NCBI GenBank assembly: GCA_964396245.1
Contig: CAYNEO010000029.1
Span: 1-43,016, forward strand
Direction of reading: 5' to 3'
DNA: 43,016 nucleotides
Source of the DNA: CAYNEO01 sp964396245
Lineage (GTDB): Bacteria > Zixibacteria > MSB-5A5 > GN15 > FEB-12
Part shown: piece after piece, positions 23,560-30,715 of the stretch
Layout of the letters: every line of letters starts with the position of its first letter
How positions within the stretch are numbered: the first letter of the stretch is position 1
Notes under the pieces: model-generated
What the model saw: only the letters and a program-made list of their open reading frames with translations
Databases searched by the model: none
What the model was told of the DNA's origin: nothing
Position numbers and translations under genes: made by a program

Positions 23560-24339
23560 TCAACGGCGATATTTTCGGACCACGGCCGCGCCCGCCAGTC
23601 CGAACCCGAAGAGCAGAAGTGTGGTGGGTTCGGGAATCGCCTCATAAGTTTCTTCCATCAGATCATTGCCGCAGGCCATGGTAATATGGAAGTCGAGCGA
23701 GTTGAAAGCACCGAGCGCCGATTTGGCGATCTGGAATTCCCAGACATACGTCTCTTGTTCGAAGTTCTTCATCGGGTTCTGCTCGTAGGTGGCATCGAAA
23801 CCCTTGAAGAAACTTACATCATCCACGAATTCCTTGTCATCGGCCAGGTCAAAAGCTCCGACCGCATCACGAACTGCCGCAACACCGTAGTAAGTGCCGT
23901 CATAATTCGGTATGCCGTTCCAGGTATTGACCCTGTACAGGCCGGTCGTTCCACCGGTATTGTCGGTGAGATCCGATATGCCTACGGCGTAATCATACTT
24001 ACCGCCGTCGACCCCGATGAAAAGGTCACCCAGGTTGTAGCTTTGTTTCCAGGCGGTCGAAGTGGCGGTGTAGCCAAACGAGTTCGCCAATGCGACATAG
24101 ACATACTGATCATCTTCCATGACGGTCAGGCCTTCGAGATCCATCTTCTCGCCACCCTCGCCAATCGTGCCCGGAGACGGCAGGTATCCTACTCCGCTGG
24201 GATAGTCTATCGGCGCCCAGTTGTTGTTGTGGTCAAACGGGCTGGTACCGTCGGCAAATGTGCCAAAATGGTAGTTCCAGGCGAACGCAGGTGCGCTCAT
24301 GATAACGAGTAAGGCAGTCGCTAACAGCAGTTTCTTCAT
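23560..24339 (-). CDS. PEP-CTERM secreted protein
   Basis: ATG at 24339 has GAGGG upstream and starts the signal peptide MKKLLLATALLVIMSAPAFA. The 259-residue protein has a large beta-rich ectodomain with paired F-D-H-N-N-N and N-x-G-D-L-F-I-G-V-D-G-G-K-Y-D-Y segments, close in style to carbohydrate-binding or DUF-type exported folds. The C-terminus is a PEP-CTERM sorting signal: P-E-P-T-T-L-L-L-F-G-F-G-L-A-G-A-A-V-V-R-K-Y-R-R. Such tails are cleaved and anchored by exosortases. No exosortase gene is in the window. The gene is divergent from the portal gene. Confidence 0.9.
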   Translation of the reverse strand: MKKLLLATALLVIMSAPAFAWNYHFGTFADGTSPFDHNNNWAPIDYPSGVGYLPSPGTIGEGGEKMDLEGLTVMEDDQYVYVALANSFGYTATSTAWKQSYNLGDLFIGVDGGKYDYAVGISDLTDNTGGTTGLYRVNTWNGIPNYDGTYYGVAAVRDAVGAFDLADDKEFVDDVSFFKGFDATYEQNPMKNFEQETYVWEFQIAKSALGAFNSLDFHITMACGNDLMEETYEAIPEPTTLLLFGFGLAGAAVVRKYRR

Positions 24340-24623
24340 TTTTCCCTCAATATGTCCTAAAGGCAATTTTTTCCGTTATGGTTCTGTCCGTCTTTAAGTT
24401 AAGCAAGATATATGCCGCGGCCCGGAGCTGCCGGCGTTTTCTGGTACCAGAATGCGGTCCAATGAGTTAAGGCTTTCTCCCGCCATCGGACCTCGTTGAT
24501 CAAGCATAGGAGTTACAATGCTGTTCATATTGTGTACAATTCATTTCATCTTTCCTGTTGCGCCGGTTCATCGAACAGTACGTTCATCAAGCAGTTAAAT
24601 ATTGGTTTCCGGGTGTAAAAAAA
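24340..24623 (+). promoter_or_regulatory. Non-coding region before the head module, with repeats
   Basis: No ORF is credible in this 284-bp stretch. It holds a near-perfect inverted repeat ATTGT-GT-ACAAT (24529-24540) with a TACAAT-like -10 (24535-24540) preceded by TTACAA (16-bp spacer), and the tandem repeat listed separately. It is a plausible control region for the portal-terminase unit. Confidence 0.4.
24566..24595 (+). repeat. Two-copy 16-bp tandem repeat
   Basis: GTTCATCGAACAGT (24566-24579) is followed with a 16-bp period by GTTCATCAAGCAGT (24582-24595); 12 of 14 bases match. It is the size and spacing expected of adjacent binding sites on one face of the helix. The protein is unknown. 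Confidence 0.45.
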
Positions 24624-24727
24624 GGTCTTGCAGAAGGCGCGAATTTCGCGCCGGAGAGACCCTGCGAAAACACTATCAAATCGATGGTGAATCCGAGTCT
24701 GATCCGCTTATAAAAAGGAAGTCTCTC
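24624..24727 (+). promoter_or_regulatory. Repeated leader element, copy A
   Basis: A hairpin occupies 24624-24661: GGTCT pairs with AGACC around an inner GGCGCGAA/TTCGCGCC stem. About 60 nt follow, up to the portal start, and closely match copy B at 27908-27981. The shared core includes CAAATCG, GGTGAATC, GAGT, TCC and CTTAT blocks, with motif-to-ATG distances of 51 and 54 nt. The likeness is in non-coding sequence with indels. Confidence 0.65.
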
Positions 24728-25999
24728 ATGAAGACCGGATCAGAAGCCTCTTACGGGAGGCGTGGCGGGGCGGACAGGACTGCCGTGGGTCAAACTGTTT
24801 CCTTGGCCTCAGTATCAAAATCGCCGTTTCGGACAGTCGACAAGCTCGGCTCGATGCTGCGGGTCAACGCTGCCGATATCGAATCAGGTCGATTTCGGAT
24901 ACTTCTCTATCGTTTTCTCGCGCGGAATATCCCGGTAATAAACGCATGTATCTGGACCTGGGTACGTCTCTCGGCGGCGCCGGGCAAATTTGTGGTTGAT
25001 GCCCACAGGCCCGGAACGAGCGAAGAAAAAGCCCGCGAGAGGCTGAATCGACTGAACGACAGGCTGTACATAGATGCGCTCGGCAATCGCACCGGCGCTG
25101 TTACGCTGTTGCCGGACCTGTTCGTGTCACTGTATCGCGACGGCTTGTTCGGCGGCTTCCTTACCGTTCTCAAGGACGGTTCCGGCATTGATGGATTTCT
25201 CCCGATTGACCCCGCCCGCATTATTCGGAGCGACGACGAGAAACCGCACCTTCAACTGGACATCGACGGACGCAAAATGGATCTGGATCGGCCCGACTTT
25301 TATTATCTGCCATTCAATAACAGTGTCTCCGATCCTGTCGGGAAGTCGATACTGCAATCCGTCCCGTTTGTCAGCTATGTCGAGCAGCAGCTTGTCGATG
25401 ATATGCGGCGTTCGAGCCACAATTCCGGGTATCATCGTCTGCACGTGAAGATCACGCCGCCCGAGCGGATGACGGGAGAATCGGACAGCGCCTATACCGA
25501 TCGAATCAATCGGTATTTCGACGACACGATCGATATGATCCGCTCGTGTGATATCGATGACAATCCGGTCACGTGGAACAATGTCGCCATCGAGTATATC
25601 GGACCGTCGAGATCACGAGAAGTCGCCAACAGCTGGTTCCTGACTCATCGGGCCATGATCGAGGATATCTGTGCCGGTACGAACCTTTCGCCGTATCTCC
25701 TCGGCTATTCTTACGGCGCAACGACGACCTGGTCGGCGTTCAAATTCGACGTCGTAATGCGACAGGTGCGTTCCGTACAGGCCGAGGTCGCCCGGTTCAT
25801 GGAGTGGATGGGCAATATCGAGCTGGCACTGGCCGGTCTCAATGCTACCTGTCGTTACCGCTTTGACAATACCTTTGCCTATCAGGCTATGGACCAATCC
25901 GCTATTGAAGCGGGCCGTATCGACAATATCCTGAAGCTGTACAACGCCGGTTTGATTGACGAAAAGACCGCCAGGGCAAAAGCCGGGGAGTTGCTATAA
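24728..25999 (+). CDS. Phage portal protein
   Basis: ATG at 24728 is chosen because AAGGAAG lies upstream; the frame runs open to 24602 but that region is leader. The 423-residue protein has portal hallmarks: a wing/stem region rich in L-R-V-N-A-A-D-I-E-S-G-R, a R-D-G-L-F-G-G-F-L-T-V-L core strand, D-P-A-R-I-I-R-S-D-D-E-K-P-H, and the conserved YLLGYSYGATTTWSAFKFD motif near residue 330 (S/T-x-Y-x-x-x-K-F-D-x-V-x-R). It is expected to form the dodecameric DNA entry ring at a capsid vertex. It precedes the terminase in this locus, the reverse of the common order. Confidence 0.9.
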   Translation: MKTGSEASYGRRGGADRTAVGQTVSLASVSKSPFRTVDKLGSMLRVNAADIESGRFRILLYRFLARNIPVINACIWTWVRLSAAPGKFVVDAHRPGTSEEKARERLNRLNDRLYIDALGNRTGAVTLLPDLFVSLYRDGLFGGFLTVLKDGSGIDGFLPIDPARIIRSDDEKPHLQLDIDGRKMDLDRPDFYYLPFNNSVSDPVGKSILQSVPFVSYVEQQLVDDMRRSSHNSGYHRLHVKITPPERMTGESDSAYTDRINRYFDDTIDMIRSCDIDDNPVTWNNVAIEYIGPSRSREVANSWFLTHRAMIEDICAGTNLSPYLLGYSYGATTTWSAFKFDVVMRQVRSVQAEVARFMEWMGNIELALAGLNATCRYRFDNTFAYQAMDQSAIEAGRIDNILKLYNAGLIDEKTARAKAGELL

Positions 26000-26034
26000 A
26001 TCCGCAGCCGACGCCGGATGACTGGGAGCGCGGT

Positions 26035-27324
26035 TTGTTCGATCACGGTTATTTCGCGCTGAGATTCCTCGACCTTCGGCTGCATGAGGGCCAGGCGAGG
26101 TGGATGCTCGGCTCACACTGTCGGGAGAACCTGCTGGTCACCGGTAACCGGTGGGGCAAGTCATTCATTTCGGCGGTGAAACTGATTCATCATGGGCTGT
26201 ACCGTCCGAGACGGCTGGACTTCGACCGGTGCGGCCGGTACCGGGCAGTGGTGGCCTCGATAACACAGGATCAGGCCAATATCACGTTTGACACGGTGGT
26301 GCGGTTAGCCCGACAATCGGAGCTAATCGAACCGCTCATCGCAGATATCAAGCGAACGCCTTTTCCCTCGCTGACTTTTGGAAACGGGGCGACAGTCGAG
26401 GCGCGGTCCACACAGAACAGGGGAGAGTACCTGCTCGGAAATGACTACGACCTTTTTATTTTTGACGAGGTCGCGTTTGAAACGAATCCGGAATATGTCG
26501 TCGAAGAGGTAATCCTCATGCGGCTGGCTGACCGTGAGGGAAAACTCGATCTCGTTTCCACGCCGAACGGCAAAAACTGGTTCTACCGGCGTGCGCGCGA
26601 GATAATCGAGGGTAAACGTCCGGGGTATTTTCAGTCCGGCGACAGCCGCGACAACCCGAACATATCGCAGGACTATGTAGATGAACGGGTGAGGTATTTT
26701 TCCGAGGCTCGTCTGAAACAGAACATCATGGGCGAGTTCGTAGACAGCGGTGGCGAGATACTCAAGGGAGTGTATATCGACCATGCCGTCAGTCACCACC
26801 CGGGCGGGCTGACCAAAGAATACAATGCCGAGAAGAAATATATCACCGGCTGGGACCTGGCTCGCAAGCGGACGGCAACGGTCGGTATTACTGTCGAGGT
26901 ATCCGGGATGTCAGCCCGCATAGTCGCGCTTGAGCGACTCAAGATGTTCGACTGGCAGGTAACACTGGAGAAGATTCGGGCGCGGCAGACGTTATACCCG
27001 GGTCAGTTGGTTATCGACGCTACCGGGCTTGGCGATGTCATTGTCGAGCAACTCGCCGACTACCATCCGCTTCCAGTCATATTCACGGCCGCTGTCAAAG
27101 CGGAATTGCTGACTAATGTCGAGCTGTTCCACGCGCGGGAAAAGGTTGTCTACGAGCGCTGGCAGTTACCCGACGGGCAGGGAAAGACATGGTCACTGGA
27201 GGATGAGCTGCGCGGCGCTCGCTGGGACGACAATAATGAATGCGATGCTCTCATGGCGCTGGCGCTGTGGCCGTTGCGCCGGAAATCGCAGCCGGATATC
27301 GCGCCGCGAGTCGGCAGGATTTGA
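26035..27324 (+). CDS. Terminase large subunit
   Basis: The start is a TTG with GGAG 7 nt upstream; no ATG or GTG is available in frame before it. The 429-residue protein has the ATPase motifs Walker A G-N-R-W-G-K-S (37-43), Walker B L-F-I-F-D-E (140-145) and coupling motif S-T-P-N-G (175-179). The RNase H-like nuclease carboxylates are D274 (G-W-D-L-A-R-K), D328 (I-D-A-T-G-L-G-D) and D404 (D-A-L-M-A-L). It packages DNA into proheads. All motifs are intact, so it could still work. It is 35 bp from the portal gene and ends before a hairpin. Confidence 0.95.
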   Translation: MFDHGYFALRFLDLRLHEGQARWMLGSHCRENLLVTGNRWGKSFISAVKLIHHGLYRPRRLDFDRCGRYRAVVASITQDQANITFDTVVRLARQSELIEPLIADIKRTPFPSLTFGNGATVEARSTQNRGEYLLGNDYDLFIFDEVAFETNPEYVVEEVILMRLADREGKLDLVSTPNGKNWFYRRAREIIEGKRPGYFQSGDSRDNPNISQDYVDERVRYFSEARLKQNIMGEFVDSGGEILKGVYIDHAVSHHPGGLTKEYNAEKKYITGWDLARKRTATVGITVEVSGMSARIVALERLKMFDWQVTLEKIRARQTLYPGQLVIDATGLGDVIVEQLADYHPLPVIFTAAVKAELLTNVELFHAREKVVYERWQLPDGQGKTWSLEDELRGARWDDNNECDALMALALWPLRRKSQPDIAPRVGRI

Positions 27325-27369
27325 CTCGGGAGTAATTTCCGAGGAGACATTACCTGTTCAATGTAAAGA

Positions 27370-27399
27370 CGCCTCTTGACCGGGACAGATCAAGAGGCG
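27370..27399. terminator. Hairpin between convergent terminase and PEP-CTERM genes
   Basis: CGCCTCTTGA pairs perfectly with TCAAGAGGCG (10-bp stem, 10-nt loop). It sits between the convergent stops at 27324 and 27444. No T-run follows, so termination may depend on a factor. Confidence 0.55.
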
Positions 27400-27443
27400 A
27401 CGAAAGGGAAGTGGGGTTGGGTTGCAGGACGTTGTTCTGCAGT

Positions 27444-27737
27444 CTATCTTTTTTTCCTCACGAGGTAGGCGGCGCCGATGCCGGCGGCAACAAGCAGAAT
27501 GGTAGCCGGCTCGGGGACGCTGTCCTGAGGCTGATCCGGCAGGGTTGTCTCGGGCGGTTGAACGGGGGGCGAGGATTCCTGCGCCGCCGTCGTTGTATCC
27601 GTCGATATGCTGCTCTTTTTGGGGAATTCAAAGCCGTCTACCGAGGCAAAGGTCACTGTCAGTCCAAGGATGAAAATGATTATTGCCAGGACCCATTTGC
27701 CGAATGTCCCGTGCTCTTTTCGCTTATATGTAACCAT
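27444..27737 (-). CDS. Small PEP-CTERM protein inside the head module
   Basis: The 97-residue product has an N-terminal hydrophobic segment (WVLAIIIFILGLTVTFA), a Thr/Pro/Gln-rich middle and a PEP-CTERM tail: V-P-E-P-A-T-I-L-L-V-A-A-G-I-G-A-A-Y-L-V-R-K-K-R. The predicted fate is exosortase-type processing at the cell surface. It runs opposite to the phage genes and splits the terminase from the protease. A GGAT at 8 nt from the ATG can serve as ribosome-binding site. It looks like an accessory cargo gene. Confidence 0.85.
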   Translation of the reverse strand: MVTYKRKEHGTFGKWVLAIIIFILGLTVTFASVDGFEFPKKSSISTDTTTAAQESSPPVQPPETTLPDQPQDSVPEPATILLVAAGIGAAYLVRKKR

Positions 27738-27866
27738 GACACATATCCTTTTCTAAGGCTCTGACGACTATCTTCAATACTCCTCTGAGCAACCAACATG
27801 CCCGTCGCCGGGTGTCGTCCGGCAAATTGATAATCCGGTTACAATGCGCGACTTAGCGGTCCACAA

Positions 27867-27981
27867 CCAGTATGGGGAACCCCCCATATTGGGCGTTCGG
27901 TCGCAATCCCTTGCGCAAAAACGATGGCAAATCGGAGGTGAATCAGAGTTCGGTCCCCTTATGTAAAGAGAAGGAGATGAC
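27867..27981 (+). promoter_or_regulatory. Repeated leader element, copy B
   Basis: An 11-bp stem with one G-U pairs 27867-27877 with 27882-27892. The following sequence to the protease ATG is the second copy of the leader at 24660-24727. Matching blocks are TGCG, AAAA, CAAATCG, GGTGAATC, GAGT, TCC and CTTAT, about three quarters of positions by eye. The region from 27738 to 27866 holds no recognised feature. Confidence 0.65.
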
Positions 27982-29502
27982 ATGAACCCGAGTCTTGGAC
28001 GGATCACGGCCAGGCTGGCCGAGCCGACAGAGAAGGCGCCCGACCACCTGATCGATTTACTCAACGAGAATATCAATCCGCCAAGCCCGCTCACGGACGA
28101 CGACGTTTACATTCGGGCGATGTATATCGTGTCCGACGAAGTCAACAGTTACGGCGGGCGATTTCCAATTGAGGAACATGCCCGGATGGCCGAGCTTCTG
28201 GTGGATTCACCGGTGATGGTCGGTCACCGCAAAGACAAGCTTCCGGTAGGACGCAATTTCCACGCCGTGCTCATCGACCGTGACGGCAAGAACTGGATCA
28301 AGAGTTACTTCTACTGGTTGCGGGACGCCGACGGGGCTGCCAGCCTCAGGGACAATATCGACGGGGGTATATATAAGGAGTGCTCGGTCGGATTTACGTT
28401 CCGCCTGCCTGAGTGTAGTATCTGCGGCAAGGACATCCGGCTTTGCTCTCACGAGCCGTTCCAGACATATGCCGGTAAACACGGCGCAGAGAGCTGCTAC
28501 TTCAACTACCGGGAAATAGAACGCGTTCTCGAAACATCGCTGGTATACCGAGGCGCAACGCCTTACACAAGCGTCTCCCGCGATCTGGTCACGGAAATAC
28601 CTGAAGATTCTCTCGGCAGTCATTTCCCAGTTGTTCTCGTAAACCTCGATGAATTGGATCGGGATAGCACTTACCTGCTCGTTCCTCGCTACGATTCAAT
28701 TGCTCTGACCGTGCACGCCGAACAAGGCAGGATTTCGCTCATCGGCAGAGATGGAAGGCGGATGGCGGAGGATATCGTCTCCCGCTTCGATCTCCCTGAG
28801 ATGACAGGTGATTTCAGCGTCCAGGCGAGGATGGTCGGCTATCGGGGCAAGGAACGCTGCAGTGTCAGTGAGCTGAGTACATTCCTGGAAAACGGGGGCG
28901 GGCCGGTGTCGAGGGTGGTGTTGAAACTATTCCCGGTTCGCAACCTGGATATCAACTTCGCCACCAACTCCAAGTCAGCCTTCGATGTCCGCATGATTCC
29001 GAGCAGACGCGTCAAAGGTGGTGATCTGGAGCGCAGCGCCCGCGAAATTGCGACTCAACTCGGTGTGGAAATATGGCCGGCCGGTTCGTCCGATGCGTTA
29101 GCGCAGGGCTACTGCTACCGGCCCCCGGCAATTTCTGAATGCCGACCGGGATATGCTCTCTGTCTGGCTGATGCACACGCCGTTTCTACGCTGACAATCA
29201 CCAACAAGGATCGAGCATTCACGTTTCAAATCAGTCAGTTTGACCGTGATCTGCTTGATAGTGGCAGGCGCTTTGTCGCCGACCTGTTGGCCGGCGGAGT
29301 AGATCAGGTCAAGTCGCAATTTGCCACACTACAAGGTAATCTGATCAGGGTGAAAGAGCGCGAGCACGGGTATGTTATCCGCCTTGATGGTGATTTCGGC
29401 GGCACCTATGTATTTCGCCCTATCCTGCTTAACGGGCGTGCCAGATTCCTTTTCTACAAGATCGATGCCAATAACATCTTATCAGGGGGTAACGGAAATT
29501 GA
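27982..29502 (+). CDS. Prohead protease fused to a ligase-like domain
   Basis: GGAGA is upstream of the ATG. The 506-residue protein begins with a prohead-protease domain (about 1-200): catalytic His candidate H82 (V-G-H-R-K-D-K-L-P-V-G), Ser candidate S135 (K-E-C-S-V-G-F) and a zinc knuckle C145-x2-C148-x6-C155-x-H157. The conserved L-E-T-S-L-V-Y-R-G-A-T-P closes the domain. Residues about 225-345 follow the order of an ATP-dependent ligase adenylation domain (PRYDSIAL, ISLIGRDGRR, DFSVQARMVGYRGKERC, VVLKLFPVRNLD). The lysine is Arg236 and the D-G-E motif is Q-A-R, so this part would be inactive. Its role in head maturation is unknown. Confidence 0.7.
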   Translation: MNPSLGRITARLAEPTEKAPDHLIDLLNENINPPSPLTDDDVYIRAMYIVSDEVNSYGGRFPIEEHARMAELLVDSPVMVGHRKDKLPVGRNFHAVLIDRDGKNWIKSYFYWLRDADGAASLRDNIDGGIYKECSVGFTFRLPECSICGKDIRLCSHEPFQTYAGKHGAESCYFNYREIERVLETSLVYRGATPYTSVSRDLVTEIPEDSLGSHFPVVLVNLDELDRDSTYLLVPRYDSIALTVHAEQGRISLIGRDGRRMAEDIVSRFDLPEMTGDFSVQARMVGYRGKERCSVSELSTFLENGGGPVSRVVLKLFPVRNLDINFATNSKSAFDVRMIPSRRVKGGDLERSAREIATQLGVEIWPAGSSDALAQGYCYRPPAISECRPGYALCLADAHAVSTLTITNKDRAFTFQISQFDRDLLDSGRRFVADLLAGGVDQVKSQFATLQGNLIRVKEREHGYVIRLDGDFGGTYVFRPILLNGRARFLFYKIDANNILSGGNGN

Positions 29503-29804
29503 GACACATGCACGACGGATTTCGACTGAGCAGCCAACTGCTCAACTTGATAGTGCTCGCGCTCGGTATCGCCGCGGCTTATTTCATGACAATCCAATCG
29601 CTCAAGATCGAACTGGCCGCAAAGGCGGAAAGTGCCGTGGTGGAAACGCTCGACAAGAAGCTGAGTAATTTTGAGGTCATCCTGAAGGAGGGAGTGATCA
29701 GCAAAGAAGAATTCTACCGTTTCTCGCGCGATATCGACCGCCGGCTGGCCAAAATCGAGTATTACCTGAGCGATGATATGGGGGAAGACCTTGAAAAACG
29801 ATAA
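29499..29804 (+). CDS. Small membrane protein with coiled coil
   Basis: The start is a TTG overlapping the protease stop (TTGA) with GGGGG about 10 nt upstream; ATG at 29508 is an alternative. The 101-residue product has one transmembrane helix at about residues 14-34 (LLNLIVLALGIAAAYFMTI) followed by a heptad-rich coiled coil (LAAKAESAVVETLDKKLSNFEVILKEG). It could be a holin-like or scaffold-anchoring protein. No family is recognised. Its end overlaps the start of the next ORF. Confidence 0.65.
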   Translation: MRHMHDGFRLSSQLLNLIVLALGIAAAYFMTIQSLKIELAAKAESAVVETLDKKLSNFEVILKEGVISKEEFYRFSRDIDRRLAKIEYYLSDDMGEDLEKR

Positions 29805-30204
29805 CGACGGTAACGACTGCGTGAGTGAAATTATCGATGCGCTCGCATCAGAGAGCATTTCACGAATTGACTTTGATCAATTGGGCTCGTGGCTGACCGA
29901 ACAGCGGACACTGAAATCGAAACTGTCCGCGATGCGCGACGAGCTCGATGTCCTTCGAACGGACTACCTCCAACGCATTTCAGGGATGGTGAAGGCAATT
30001 GCGGTGGCGCAGCGCAAGGGTAATTCGCTCGAGTCGGCGATGGAACTCATCGAGTCGCTCGACCGTCTGTCGGTCGACGACCTGGTGGAATGTTACCGGC
30101 GGGTGTCCGCCCGTTTTCGTGATACCTTTCCCACCAGTTTTGCCGGCCTGACAACGAGATCAAGGGCCGGGGCGGCAGCAACTCATTTGAACGACTACAA
30201 ATGA
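29791..30204 (+). CDS. Coiled-coil protein, possible scaffold
   Basis: TTG at 29791 is chosen because GGGGGAAG sits 4-5 nt upstream; an in-frame ATG at 29773 would overlap the upstream gene more. The 137-residue product is acidic at its start, then helical with a heptad pattern (WLTEQRTLKSKLSAMRDELDVLRTDYLQRI) and ends in a basic stretch. Its place directly before the decoration and capsid genes, and its composition, fit a capsid scaffolding protein, although small-terminase or assembly-factor roles are possible. No family is recognised. Confidence 0.6.
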   Translation: MKNDNDGNDCVSEIIDALASESISRIDFDQLGSWLTEQRTLKSKLSAMRDELDVLRTDYLQRISGMVKAIAVAQRKGNSLESAMELIESLDRLSVDDLVECYRRVSARFRDTFPTSFAGLTTRSRAGAAATHLNDYK

Positions 30205-30279
30205 CAGAGTGGGAGGCGCCCTCTTTGCGGGCCGCAAATCCCGATATATCAGCACTGTAATTTTTCTGAGGAGACACAT

Positions 30280-30702
30280 ATGAGCATACGTGAACAGAAT
30301 CTCGATTCGATTGCCCCGACACTGGCTACCTTTGCCGTTCACCAGACATCGGGCGTGGACGACCTTAAAGACGCCAATATCGGCGAGCCGGTCACCCTGA
30401 CCGGTGACAACGAAGTCGGGCCAATCGGCGCCGGTGACATGCTGATCGGCAAGCTTCTCGACCTGTCGCTGTCGGACATTGACACCGGCAAGCGACTTGC
30501 CACCGTCCAGATCGGCGGTGTCTGCCGGTTGGCTATTTCCGCGACGTACCCGTCGGTCGGCAACCGGGTTGTCGGCGGGACTGCCGGAACGGTCAAACAG
30601 GCGCCGGCGCTGACATCGTACGACCCCGCGGGAGGCAATGTCGCACGGGGGACAGTACTCGAAGTAAACGGCACCGCCGACTGTGTAATCCTGCTGAACT
30701 GA
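30280..30702 (+). CDS. Putative capsid decoration protein
   Basis: GAGGAG is upstream of the ATG. The 140-residue product is Gly/Thr-rich and beta-rich with the form of small capsid-decoration or head-stabilising proteins: DANIGEPVTLTGDNEVGPIGAGD, then LDLSLSDIDTGKRLATVQIGGVCRLAISATYPSVGNRVVGG. It ends 13 bp before the major capsid gene, the standard place for this class. The exact family is not certain, but a beta-sandwich cement role is the best fit. Confidence 0.75.
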   Translation: MSIREQNLDSIAPTLATFAVHQTSGVDDLKDANIGEPVTLTGDNEVGPIGAGDMLIGKLLDLSLSDIDTGKRLATVQIGGVCRLAISATYPSVGNRVVGGTAGTVKQAPALTSYDPAGGNVARGTVLEVNGTADCVILLN

Positions 30703-30715
30703 AGGAGGAAGAACG

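Noticed and set aside
24602..24727. N-terminal extension of the portal ORF to 24602
   Set aside because: The extra 42 codons overlap the hairpin and repeated leader, and a good ribosome-binding site serves the ATG at 24728.
24624..24727. Known riboswitch class (cyclic di-GMP, glycine, TPP, SAM or cobalamin)
   Set aside because: I compared the conserved cores from memory and none matches; the repeated element is therefore reported as unassigned.
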